Source: Aquabacter sp965279295 (GTDB lineage: Bacteria; Pseudomonadota; Alphaproteobacteria; Rhizobiales; Xanthobacteraceae). From it: a stretch of 64,000 bases of DNA. Where the stretch lies: the NCBI GenBank assembly GCA_965279295.1, contig CBDIHQ010000013.1; one strand, 5' to 3'. The position numbers and the translations under genes are program-made. The notes beneath the pieces were generated by a model. That model searched no databases, had not been told where the DNA came from, and saw only the letters and a program-made list of their open reading frames with translations. This document shows positions 21,401-28,258 of this stretch, in pieces (the stretch's first letter is position 1; each line of letters begins with the position of its first letter).

Positions 21401-24400
21401 CTCGCCACGGTGGTCCCCCCCGCCGTCGAGCCCAGCGCGGTCTCGCTGGTGATCTCCAATATGCCGGACAAGACATTGGTGACGCCGTCATAGGTGTTGG
21501 CCGCGGAGAGCGTCACCTGACCCGACACGCTACCGGCGGCAACCTCGACGCCCCCCGCGCCCGTGGCGATCACGCCGGAGACGACGAGACTTCCCTCGCC
21601 GCCGAAGGTCACCGTCTTGCCCGCCCCGGTGATCCCGCCGGTGAGGGTGAAGGTCTCACTCACGCCCACGGTGATCAGGCTGTCGGCTGCCAGAACAATG
21701 GCGCCGGAGGCGGTGCTCGCGCCGCCGTTCAGTGCGCCCGCGTTAGAGACGCCCGTTCCCGAGAGGGTCAGCCCCTCGGCGGTGGTGACACCGTAGAGCC
21801 CAAGGGTGGCTCCCGCTTCCACCGTCGTTCCGGCCGCGGTCGAGCCCAGCGTGCCGCTGCCGGACAGGGAGAGATAGCCGCCGGACACCGTCGTGGCGCC
21901 GCTATAGGTATTGGCGGCCGTGAACTCCACCGTACCCACGCCGAGCTTCTGCACCGTCCCGGTGCCGGAGATAACGGAGGTGTTCACGAGCCCCATCGCG
22001 GGAAGGTTGTACACCAGCGCCGCGTTGTTAACGATGGGACCCGAGCCCAGGCTCCCCGCCAGCGTCACGCCGTCGCCCACCTGCAGCGTGCCCGCGCTGA
22101 TGGTCGTGCCGCCGCTATAGGACACGGTTCCGTTCAGAACCAGGGTTCCGGCCCCGACCTTCTCAAGCCCAGTGGTCCCACCGAGGGTCGAGCGGATGGT
22201 CGCGGAGAGGCCGCTTTCAACGGAGATCTTGGTCTGCCCGCTTGCTGCCGCGAGTATCACGGAGCTGCCCGTCAGCACATAGCCGCCGGTCAGGAACTCC
22301 ATTCCTGCCACCTGGGCGCTGCCGGCGATCGTCACGGTGCCGCTCTGCGTGCCGCCGAATATGGCAATACCATTCTGGGCCCAGGCGGCCGGCGTGGCGC
22401 CGGTCTCATCGGTCCAGTTGGTCGGGCCGGAGGCGACGGTCCAGGTGCCGGCCCCGCCCACCACGGCCGAGCCGGAGGTCGTGGTCGTCCCGTTCCACCA
22501 CAGGCCCGCCGTCACGATCAGGTTGACCTCGCCGGAGCTCACAACGATGGAATAGATCGAGCGCGCGGGCGCGGTGCCGATGGTCAGGCCGGAACCGGTG
22601 AGGGTCCCGGTATAATCGATCAGGCGATAGGTGCCCGAGCCATAGCCCGTGGTCGTGCTAAGGTTCAGAACGCCGTCCAGCACGAGATCGCCCGTGACCG
22701 AGATCGCCGCCGACGACGCAACTGTGCCCAGCGTCATCGACAGCAGCGAGGTCGCGCCAAAGCTCAGCGCGCCGGTGGACAGCACATTGGTGCCGGAGTT
22801 CCCCGCAATCGTGCCCGCAAGCGTGCCGCCATTGGCGATGGTCACCGCGCCGGTGATGGTCCCCCCGGGGAAACCCACCTGCAGCGTCCCGCCGCTGGCG
22901 ACGTTCACCGCACCGGCGAGGCTGCCGCCCGAAAGCTCCAGCGTTCCCGCGCTCACCGTGGTCAGGCCGGTAAATGTGTTCGCTCCCGTCAGCGTCAACA
23001 CGCCCGCGCCCAGCTTGGTCAGTGTGCCAGCGCCGAGGATTGTGCCAGCGAAAATCTTGTCGTCCGAGCGGTTAAACGCAAGGTTGGCGCCCGCGAGAAT
23101 TTCCGCATCGCCATCAATCCAGCCGTTGGTTGTGCCATCGCCAACCTGCAAGGTGCCTCGGGACACCCGGGTGCCGCCGGTATAGGTGTTTTCGCCGCTG
23201 AAGGTCGTGGTGCCGGTGCCACCTATATTGACCGAGCCGAGGCCGGATATGACACTGTCGTAGGTGTAGGCATTGGATCGGTAGAACGCCAGGAAGGTCC
23301 CGGCGGCGGTCATGTTCACATCGCCAATGTCGCCCGTGGTAATCCCCGAGACGCCACTGACGGTGACGTCGTTGCCGACATCGATCCCGTTGGCTGAAAT
23401 GGTCGTGCCGCCGGTAAAGGTGTTGTCCGCGGTCAGGACCAAGCCCGCGGAGAAGCTGCCCGTCGCATTGGACTTCGTCAGGCTGCCGCTGCCGGAAATG
23501 ACGCCGTCTATAAAGACTCTGGCCCCGGTCGGGTTGTCGATCACCAGCGCGCCGTTATTTGCGACGTCACCCGAGAGATGGAAGATTCCGCTGCCGGCGA
23601 ACTTCACCGTGCCGGCGAGTATCTCGGTGGCCCCGGTATAGGTGTAGTTCCCGGTCAGCGTCACCGTGTTGAACGAATTGTTCTGGATTTTGCCGCCGCC
23701 GGAAATATTGCCGGCGAACGTTATGTCGTTGGAGCGGCGGAACTGAAGCGCGGCGCCAGCATCGACGACGACGTTGCCGGCGAGCGTGGCGGTGGTCCCA
23801 TTCAGAGTCAGCGTGCCGTCGGCGACCGTTGTGCCGCCGGTATAGGTCTGCGCGCTCTCAAGCGAGAGGATTCCCGTACCAGACTTGGTCAGCGAGCCGG
23901 TGCCGGAGATCACACCGGAATAACTCGTGGCGCTCCCCGAGGGCGGAACATTGAACACCACTGCGGACGTATTGACGATGTCGCCGACGACCGACCCCAT
24001 CGTGGTGCCGTCACCGAGCTGGAGCGTGCCCGCGCTGACCGTGGTGCCGCCGGTATAGGTGTTGTCGGCGGTCAGGATCAGGGTGCCGGCGCCGGTCTTG
24101 TTCAGACCTTGCGAGCCGGTGAGAGTTGAATTGATCGTGGCGGTCCAGGCTGCGGAGGCGGGGCTGCCGTCGCCGACCAGAATGCCCACCTTCGCCGTGG
24201 GGTCGCCCGCGAACGTGAGCGATATGGACTGCCCTGCGACCACATATTGGTCGACGAGGAATTCCATCCCGGCAACGACCGGGTTCGCTGACCCGCTGAT
24301 CGTCACCGTGCCGGCCGTACCGGCGAAGATCGCCAAGCTGCCGTCGATCCAGGCGTCGGCCGTATTGCCGGCGGCGTTGGTCCAATTGGTCGGCGCAGCG

Positions 24401-26793
24401 TTTACGTCCCATGTGCCGTCTCCACCGACGACGGACGAGCCGCCCGCGGACGTGCCGTTCCACCATTGGCCGGCCGCCACGCCGAGGTTCACCTGGCCGC
24501 TGCCGGCGGAGATCGAATAGAGGTTATGCGGCGCGACCGCCCCCAACGTCACACTGGCGGCGGAGCCGGTCAAAGTGCCGGTATAGTCGATGAGGCGATA
24601 GCTGCCGGTGTTGAGCGAACCGGCTGCGGTCAGATCAAGCGTACCCCCCAGCGTGAGATTGCCGGCCGCCGTGATCGCCGCAACGCTCGTGGGCGCATAC
24701 AGAGCAACGCTCCAGTTGCTCGTCGCCTCCAGCGTCAGCCCGCCGGTGCTGAGGGTCGAAACACCGGAACGAAGCGCAAGTGCGCCGCCGTTTCTTATGG
24801 TCACCGCGCCGGCCACGCTCCCGGTTGTCGCGCCGGTCAGGTCGCCTTGCAGCGCGCCGCCGGACGTGACGTCTACGCCGCCGCCCAGGCTACCGCCGTT
24901 GCTCACTTGCAGCTTGCCGGCCGACACGGTGGTCATGCCTGTAATCGTGTTCGTGCCAGACAGCGTGAGCCTGCCGGCACCTTTTTTCTCAAACGTGCCA
25001 GTGCCGGAGATGACGCCGACATAGGCGACACCATCGGAACGGGCATACACCAGCCCGCCAGAGGTGCTTCCGTTATCGGTTGCGACGTTGCCGTTAATTG
25101 AGCCGGAGGTTGAATTGTCGCCGAACTGCACAATGCCGCCGGCGATCGTCAGCCCCCCAAGGGTGGTTAACTGGGTCCGGATCAGCGTGCCGCTACCGGT
25201 CTTGGTGAGCGTGTTTCCGGAACCGCTCAATGTACCTGAGGACGTGACGGTGATGCCGCTTTGCACATCAATGGCGCCATTATTAGCGCCGATTGTAATG
25301 TTACGGGCCATGGCGATAGACGCTGTCGACCTGAACGTACCGCCATTGATGGTCAAGGTGCCCGAAGCGCCCAGCGCGCCATCAGTGCTGACCTGAAGGA
25401 CACCGCCGGTAATCGTCCAGGGCGTCGCGCCGGCGTTTGTACCCGTCAGCGTTGCCGTATTGGTGCCGGTCTTTTCGAAAAAGGAAAAGCCGCGATATTG
25501 GACGGTCGAGTTTGATGCGCCGATCGACGAGACGTCGAACGTCTGAGCGGTGCTGGCGCCAATCGCCAGCGTGGACGTCCCCGCCGCCTGCACGTACCCT
25601 ATGATGACCGAGGTGTCGGTGAGCTGAAGCCGGTTTGTCCCCGATAGAAAATTGATGGCCCGCCCGTTCACATCGGAATTATACGCGCTGATGGTACCGG
25701 AATTGATGATGGTGGCCGAGTTGCCGTGAACGCCCACGCTACCTGAGCCAGCCGTCGCTGCGCCACCGGCGGCCCCGCCGGCGCCACCGGTGATCGAGCC
25801 CGAGTTGATCAGCGTGGAAGAGTTGACAATAATACCAATGCCGCCGCCACCGCCGCCGCCGCCCAAGTTGCTGCCGCCCCCGCCACTTCCGCCGGCACCT
25901 CCGATCAGAGTGCCCGCGTTTGTGAGGACGCCCCCACCTATTATTTGCACGGCATTACCGCCGGAACCGCCACCGCCACCATAAGCGGCAACCCCGCCAG
26001 ATCCGCCGCCGGCGCCACCAGCGCCACCGGTTATCGTGGCGGCGGCGCCGATCGAATAAATCGTGCTGGCCCCGCTCAAATTCAACCCAATGCCGCCGCC
26101 GCCGCCGCCGCCGCCGCCGCCTGAGATGCCACCATTTGGAACGCCTGCGGCACCGGCCCCTCCGACGCCTCCGGTATAATTTGTGGTGAAGCTGGAGTCG
26201 GCCGAGAAGCTTCCACCGGTGCCGCCGCCACCGCCGCCGCCGCCGCCGCGGCCGCCGCCGCTGGTTCCGTTGTTTCCGTTGCCGCCGTTTGCGCCACCCG
26301 AGGCGCCTGAGGCGCTCGGATTCCCTTCGCCGCCGCCGCCGCCGCTGCCGGAGCCGCCGCCGCCGCCGCCGGCCATACCGCCGCTACCCGCACCTCCACC
26401 ACCACCGCCGCCAGAACCCGTTCCGGGCTGGCTGCCCGCACCTTTTCCACCACCAAAACCCAAGCCGCCGGCGCCGCCGGCCCCGGTGTTAAGCCCGCCT
26501 TGGCCGCCGTTTGTGCTGGTCGAGCCGGTCCCACCCGTGCCACCGGTCACGCCGCTCGCGGCGGCGCCGGCCTGCCCGACGACCTGGCTCCAGGCCGGCT
26601 GGGCGGTCGCGAATGCGGCCACCAGCGCGGACGTGAGCAACAGCCCTTGCCGCAGAGACCTAGCTGGAAGGCGCCCGTTCGGGGATATCATGTTTGTCTG
26701 AGAGGGGACGCTCAAACGGTTCGCAAAACCGGTCGCCACATTGCGCCCGAGGCCCGTCGCGATTTCGCGATTCTTATCCGCCTGACGAACCAT
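12430..26793 (-). CDS. Giant PATR-repeat autotransporter (about 4787 residues)
   Basis: I chose the ATG at 26793, which has TGAGGGG eight bases upstream; an upstream in-frame GTG at 26844 lacks a ribosome site. The long N-terminus ends in a signal peptide ('LLTSALVAAFATAQPAWSQ'), giving the extended form known for large autotransporters. About 240 residues of glycine-rich sequence follow, then roughly 4000 residues of PATR repeats (for example 'LTKTGAGTLTLTGTSTYSGG'), predicted to form a very long surface beta-helix. Four larger modules containing a W-N-G motif interrupt the repeats. The last 275 residues, from about 13255, form the autotransporter barrel and end in 'FTAQFSLKF'. It is probably an adhesin or biofilm protein. 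No protease triad or receptor motif was seen. Confidence 0.92.
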   Translation of the reverse strand: MVRQADKNREIATGLGRNVATGFANRLSVPSQTNMISPNGRLPARSLRQGLLLTSALVAAFATAQPAWSQVVGQAGAAASGVTGGTGGTGSTSTNGGQGGLNTGAGGAGGLGFGGGKGAGSQPGTGSGGGGGGGAGSGGMAGGGGGGSGSGGGGGEGNPSASGASGGANGGNGNNGTSGGGRGGGGGGGGGTGGSFSADSSFTTNYTGGVGGAGAAGVPNGGISGGGGGGGGGGIGLNLSGASTIYSIGAAATITGGAGGAGGGSGGVAAYGGGGGSGGNAVQIIGGGVLTNAGTLIGGAGGSGGGGSNLGGGGGGGGIGIIVNSSTLINSGSITGGAGGAAGGAATAGSGSVGVHGNSATIINSGTISAYNSDVNGRAINFLSGTNRLQLTDTSVIIGYVQAAGTSTLAIGASTAQTFDVSSIGASNSTVQYRGFSFFEKTGTNTATLTGTNAGATPWTITGGVLQVSTDGALGASGTLTINGGTFRSTASIAMARNITIGANNGAIDVQSGITVTSSGTLSGSGNTLTKTGSGTLIRTQLTTLGGLTIAGGIVQFGDNSTSGSINGNVATDNGSTSGGLVYARSDGVAYVGVISGTGTFEKKGAGRLTLSGTNTITGMTTVSAGKLQVSNGGSLGGGVDVTSGGALQGDLTGATTGSVAGAVTIRNGGALALRSGVSTLSTGGLTLEATSNWSVALYAPTSVAAITAAGNLTLGGTLDLTAAGSLNTGSYRLIDYTGTLTGSAASVTLGAVAPHNLYSISAGSGQVNLGVAAGQWWNGTSAGGSSVVGGDGTWDVNAAPTNWTNAAGNTADAWIDGSLAIFAGTAGTVTISGSANPVVAGMEFLVDQYVVAGQSISLTFAGDPTAKVGILVGDGSPASAAWTATINSTLTGSQGLNKTGAGTLILTADNTYTGGTTVSAGTLQLGDGTTMGSVVGDIVNTSAVVFNVPPSGSATSYSGVISGTGSLTKSGTGILSLESAQTYTGGTTVADGTLTLNGTTATLAGNVVVDAGAALQFRRSNDITFAGNISGGGKIQNNSFNTVTLTGNYTYTGATEILAGTVKFAGSGIFHLSGDVANNGALVIDNPTGARVFIDGVISGSGSLTKSNATGSFSAGLVLTADNTFTGGTTISANGIDVGNDVTVSGVSGITTGDIGDVNMTAAGTFLAFYRSNAYTYDSVISGLGSVNIGGTGTTTFSGENTYTGGTRVSRGTLQVGDGTTNGWIDGDAEILAGANLAFNRSDDKIFAGTILGAGTLTKLGAGVLTLTGANTFTGLTTVSAGTLELSGGSLAGAVNVASGGTLQVGFPGGTITGAVTIANGGTLAGTIAGNSGTNVLSTGALSFGATSLLSMTLGTVASSAAISVTGDLVLDGVLNLSTTTGYGSGTYRLIDYTGTLTGSGLTIGTAPARSIYSIVVSSGEVNLIVTAGLWWNGTTTTSGSAVVGGAGTWTVASGPTNWTDETGATPAAWAQNGIAIFGGTQSGTVTIAGSAQVAGMEFLTGGYVLTGSSVILAAASGQTKISVESGLSATIRSTLGGTTGLEKVGAGTLVLNGTVSYSGGTTISAGTLQVGDGVTLAGSLGSGPIVNNAALVYNLPAMGLVNTSVISGTGTVQKLGVGTVEFTAANTYSGATTVSGGYLSLSGSGTLGSTAAGTTVEAGATLGLYGVTTAEGLTLSGTGVSNAGALNGGASTASGAIVLAADSLITVGVSETFTLTGGITGAGKTVTFGGEGSLVVSGVIATGAGGVEVAAGSVSGQVTLSAANTYDGVTNVLSGILEITSETALGSTAGGTTVASGAMVQFNGGNTVAESFTISGSGGSPTGGALTNAGNSTIDVSGTITLAADAAIDAGAFGITLSGPVNGTTQTLSLVGAGGGISGVIGLGSGGVNINGGVWVLAGANTYAGATTVASGAVLRVADSAALGDTSSGTTVADGGTLMLDALLGPINIGNEALTLSGTGSGSGALVSAGINSYAGAITLAGNTLITASSVGPGQPGAITLSGGITGAGQSLTLGTDEASLISGAIATGAGSVEILYGTWTFTGANTYSGGTTISGGSLSVGDGGTTGSILGDVVNNGALTFNRSDATAFAGGISGTGSLTKQGAGTLTLTGAATHTGGTTISGGTLSIGDGGTSGSVAGNIVDNAALVFNRSDAVTYSGNISGSGTFEKLGAGTLTLSGTNIYGGTTTVSAGTLTVSGGSAIGDLSAVTVALNANLVVTTIETVGSLAGAGSVTLDYAPGGLTAGDATSTVFSGAIGGVGILTKAGTGDLTLSGTNTNSGGIIVQAGRVLLSGGTAVADTAIVGLMAGATLVLTNANEAIGALGDISGGTGARTVELNGNTLTVGGSNLARSYTGTISGTGGLTKVGTASQTLWGTNTFEGPVHVMEGVLLLRGGSALADSVAVTVDAGADLTIRQSVETIGSLSGAGTVSGLSTSTIVTGGNNASTTFSGVLQAPFGTLSLTKTGTGTFTLTGANTYTGTTTISSGALQVGDGGTAGNLGTGAVVNDAALIFNRSNALIVGSAISGTGTLTKLGADTLTLTGANTYTGGTTVSAGTLVIGDGATSGSIVGDVANSGTLVFNRSDDILAPGAVTGSGALVQRGSGELALVGANSALAGTSVEAGTLAIAGGATLTGDVTVLSGATLRGETGGASGTAITGAVSVQNGGHLLAAPATATGMYGLSMSSLTLASTANIDVVLGANTGNAVFQAGTLALDGVLNVSNAGAMSLGVYRIIDFTTLASNNGVVLGDTPLQYAYQIQLLSNQLNLEVLQGGILYWNGETTTADGTIHGGSGIWTNNSEQTNWTTSTANQARSWDSTFAVFSVAGGDVTIAGTVSATGVQFMVDGYTVDEGTLTLASTSGQTQIRVGDGTAQGANYVASIGSVIAGSTGLEKTDLGLLVLTGENTYTGGTTITQGALQIGDGGTTGSILGDVVNNGVLIFDRSDDTGYAGVISGTGGLIKAGEGTLTLTGINSFSGGTTVSEGRLLIGGGSSLSDTVGTLVMAGAILELMDSDETVGGLSGAGAVTLNSYCLTVAGATSNTFSGSISGSGCITKTGPGTLTLAGASTYSGGTNVSEGAVALGAAGALGTGVIALSGTGVVRSTGTYSYDNDVTLAAGLTGGFEVDGTVENPAVETLTLTGSITGLGDLNKTGLGTLLISGTNSYSGATNVTSGVMIAEGGNAIGDSSAVSVADGAQLIIRPSGATETVGSLSGAGALELTGNVIAGGNNTSTSYSGVISGAGTFEKTGTGVMTLSGLNTFTGATSVSGGELALAGGSSLSDTAGLAIAGGALVTLTNANETVGGLDGAGNVNLNGYCLTVAGGGAFSGTLSGAGGCVTKTGAETLTLTGTSTYSGGTTISEGAIEIDNALALGTGALALQGAGALNVTTSFAYASAISLTPIEGSGGGTLGVAETQTLTLTGVVSGAGELTKTGAGILLMTGLNTYTGATNVADGELRIGGGQSLSDTARLSVAAGALLSLTDANESVGSLAGGGEVALNGYCLTTGGDGTSSSFSGAITGAGCLTKTGAGTLTLTGDGSNYSGGTTVAEGTVQVYGASALGTGPLALTGSGVLRASNTFTYASAISLATGLTGGFEVDGTAENPAVETLTLTGPITGLGNLNKTGLGTLVISGINTGSGATNVTAGILIAEGGNALGDASAVSVALGAQLIIRPSGATETVGSLGGAGAITLDGATLAAGGDNSSTTFSGVISGSGGLTKAGTGVMTLSGANGYTGDTNVTGGGLVVAGSLDSDVYVYDQATLSGSGSISKTVHVLSGGTLAGVQGSGLSMGALDLQGGSNVNVTLGAPSEATTVFTVAGNVTLDGTLNVTPTPGFGIGIYRIMTYGGTLTDNGMEVGALSGGLSGGIQSSIQGQVNLFVEGPDSPILFWNGSNTTPTQSVLGGTGTWTAGSQTNWINASGTIPRAWNGGFAVFQGAAGTVTVDTTDGPVMAIGMQFVETGYVVTGGPIALTGGAPVIRVGDGTESGASTVATIQSVLTGVAGLEKADFGTLILTGANSYTGGTTISGGTLQLGDGGTSGAVLGDIVNNAALVFNRSDDTSFAGVISGTGSVLKTGAGTLALTGTNTYSGGTSINQGTLQVTSASALGTGALTVGGTGVLRASGSFAYGNSVTLAASVGTFEVDASQALTLSGVVGGTGGLTKTGDGLLILTGANTYSGVTTISAGTLQIGNGGETGAIVGDVVNNANLVFNRSDTYAFTGAITGAGQVTFTGGGTVEFSAPYQGPVAVDNSFVQLQAGSTTVSPFTVNAGGVLGGTATIGGLTVNTGGTAAPGYSPGTLTVNGAVTFNAGSVYAVDVNTAGAHDLIIATGTATLSSSAHVEVLAEYGRYPALSQITILTAAGGVSGQFSSDVTSNFAFLTPELTYDATNVYLTLTYTGIDFVEYAQTPNQANVAVAAQALGAGSPVFEAIFGLAANEVPAAFNQLTGEIYPSINTVIQQESTYLRDAVGARLRQSVTPQGASALSYAAQAAGPANTRLSQDLTPTLWMQGYGGWGNAFGNTNAASISSTVGGFFAGLDVSVLDNVRAGVVAGFSQTQFDVDARNSSGTMDNYDIGFYAGGQFGAWALRGGASYTWHDISVSRSIVFPGFSGSTSAGYTLGTTQVFGEVGYDFNIGAYAFEPFAGLAYLNISGGNLAESGLASNGAGLNVSTDSQNTLYTTLGLRAATSLSLGGRTLTPSATLGWQHAFGDTTPSATMLFQSGATPFAISGVPIAQNTLLLGAGLAYALSDLATLQVNYTGQLAGDASQNAFTAQFSLKF
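14855..15375 (-). repeat. W-N-G module, fourth copy within the giant autotransporter
   Basis: The order is 'LDGTLNVTPTPGFGIGIYRI', 'PILFWNGSNTTPTQS', 'GGTGTWTAGSQTNWI', 'AFVFQ'-like strand 'GGFAVFQGAAGTVTV', then 'GMQFVETGYVVTGG'. It is the most C-terminal and one of the more diverged copies. Confidence 0.6.
18205..18700 (-). repeat. W-N-G module, third copy
   Basis: Recognised by 'LALDGVLNVSNAGAMSLGVY', 'ILYWNGETTTADGT', 'GGSGIWTNNSEQTNWT', and 'GVQFMVDGYTVDEG', in the same order as the other copies. Confidence 0.6.
22235..22750 (-). repeat. W-N-G module, second copy
   Basis: Recognised by 'YRLIDYTGTLTGSG', 'GLWWNGTTTTSGSAVVGGAG', 'GPTNWTDETGATPAAW', and 'VAGMEFLTGGYVLTG'. It is closest to the first copy. 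Confidence 0.65.
24215..24760 (-). repeat. W-N-G module, first copy
   Basis: Recognised by 'YRLIDYTGTLTGSA', 'GQWWNGTSAGGSSVVGGDG', 'APTNWTNAAGNTADAW', and 'VAGMEFLVDQYVVAG'. Together the four copies define an internal super-repeat that is distinct from the PATR units. Confidence 0.65.
26092..26121 (+). repeat. (GCC)10 microsatellite coding polyglycine
   Basis: Ten uninterrupted GCC units encode a glycine run on the minus strand in the N-terminal low-complexity part of the giant autotransporter. Shorter runs lie near 25850, 26230 and 26340-26380. Because the unit is three bases, slippage would alter the length and keep the frame. Confidence 0.85.
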
Positions 26794-27087
26794 TTGTTTT
26801 CCCCTCAGCCCGAGGCGCGCAGAATCCACCCTTTGACGCTGCACACACGTTTTTCATTCATTGCAATTTTGTTGAGCAATTGACCAGGAGAGAGTGCGGG
26901 CGCATTCATGGGATGAGACCAATCCGACAGGATGTGTTGCGCGCCAGATACACATACCGCGCGACCTTCCCAACCCTTGAGACGCCCCGGTCGGCGCCTG
27001 TCGACGCGGATCGAGCCATTGGGTCTTGGGTCTTTAAGCGCGGCAATGGGTAAAATACCAGATGGCGAAGCCATACTTCCCAGTCCG

Positions 27088-28002
27088 TTATCTGTCCCAA
27101 TAGGCTGGCGTTCCGAAATGGTTGCGCATGAAGTCGATGAAGATCCGATAAAGCTGCGATCCGTGCTGGCTCCTTTGATAGACCGCATAGACATCGCGCG
27201 TGTCGCGCGCGATCTGGCCCGACCAGTCCGGAAGCAGATCCACGAGGGCCCCGCTTTTTAGCTGTTCGGTGATCGCCCAACTGCCGAGCAGCGCGATCCC
27301 CAGGCCCTGTTGGGCCGCGAGAAAGAGCGCTTCCGAATTGTTTGCGCTCATGCGCCCCTTCACAGGCACGGCGCGCACCTCGGAACCCCGCTTGAAATAC
27401 CAAGTGTTGCGCGCCGCAAAGATGGTGTGCACGAGGCAGGCGTGATGGACCAGATCGTCCGGCGACGACGGCCAGCCGTTGCGTTCCAGATAGGCCGGGG
27501 TGGCACAGAGGACGCGGCGTGTGCTGGCCAATTTCGCCGCGACGAAGCTCGAATCCTTCAGATGCCCCATGCGAAACGCGATATCGACGCCAGAGGCCGC
27601 AGGGTCCACCTGACGATCGAACAGGCCGAAATTCACCCGGATATCGGGATACTGGAGCAGGAATTTCGGGATGGCCGGGGCGATGTGAAGCCGCCCGAAT
27701 GCGACGGGCGCCGCGATCGTCAACGTTCCTCTCGGCGAAAGAGAGGTGCCACGCACGTCGTTCATGGCATCGGAAATGTCCTCCACGATTTTGACGGCCC
27801 GCGGCAGGAAAGCCTCGCCGGCGCTGGTCAGGGACAGGCCGCGCGTCGTTCGGGAAATCAGCTTGACGTTCAATTGCTGTTCGAGCGCCGCGATCTGCTT
27901 TGAGACAGCCGACGGCGTAAGGCCGTGATCGCGCCCCACCTCGGATAGGGATCGCGAGGAGGAGGCAGCAATGAACGTTTCCATCCATCGGACGAGATCC
28001 AT
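27088..28002 (-). CDS. LysR-family transcriptional regulator
   Basis: 304 residues. The N-terminal helix-turn-helix is 'VGRDHGLTPSAVSKQIAALE', followed by the linker helix 'VEDISDAMNDVRG' and an effector domain starting near 'GTLTIAAPVAFGRLHIAP'. The pattern resembles the CrgA/DsdC-like branch of LysR proteins. It is divergent from the TctC-hydrolase pair at 28259-30480, with 256 bases between them, and an 8-base dyad lies just upstream of its own start. It very probably controls that pair and itself. The effector is unknown. The 294 bases from 26794 to 27087 contain no recognised gene. Confidence 0.9.
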   Translation of the reverse strand: MDLVRWMETFIAASSSRSLSEVGRDHGLTPSAVSKQIAALEQQLNVKLISRTTRGLSLTSAGEAFLPRAVKIVEDISDAMNDVRGTSLSPRGTLTIAAPVAFGRLHIAPAIPKFLLQYPDIRVNFGLFDRQVDPAASGVDIAFRMGHLKDSSFVAAKLASTRRVLCATPAYLERNGWPSSPDDLVHHACLVHTIFAARNTWYFKRGSEVRAVPVKGRMSANNSEALFLAAQQGLGIALLGSWAITEQLKSGALVDLLPDWSGQIARDTRDVYAVYQRSQHGSQLYRIFIDFMRNHFGTPAYWDR

Positions 28003-28031
28003 CGGATGGCTCTCCTAGCTGTTCCAAAATG

Positions 28032-28061
28032 GATCAGGAGATTGGCCGATTTTTCCTGATC
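28032..28061. promoter_or_regulatory. Probable LysR operator, GATCAGGA-N14-TCCTGATC
   Basis: The 8-base arms are perfect (28032-28039 and 28054-28061). The dyad lies 30-59 bases upstream of the LysR start within the divergent region, the usual place for an autoregulatory site that also serves the divergent promoter. Inner GATT...TTTT bases are not symmetrical. No other gene-like signal is seen between 28003 and 28258. Confidence 0.5.
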
Positions 28062-28258
28062 GTTCCAGCCGCGACCAATTCATAGTCCATCTCGCTTGGT
28101 ATCGGGGCGGCGACGCGCGCCGGTGCCGTTCAGCACGCGCTTGGCGAGGGAGGCTGTAATCCGACCGGTCGGCTGCATGTAGAGACATCGAAGACTACGC
28201 GGATGCGTCAGCTCACGCTGCTGCAAAAATAATCGCGGGCTTGAATGGGGAGGAATAC

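Noticed and set aside
19633..23397. 1254-codon open frame on the plus strand opposite the first giant autotransporter
   Set aside because: It is the antisense of the PATR repeats, with low-complexity composition and no recognisable domain. The minus-strand gene has a signal peptide and a barrel.
26183..26701. Proline-rich protein on the plus strand
   Set aside because: It is the complement of glycine codons (GGC to GCC/CCG) in the N-terminal part of the giant autotransporter.
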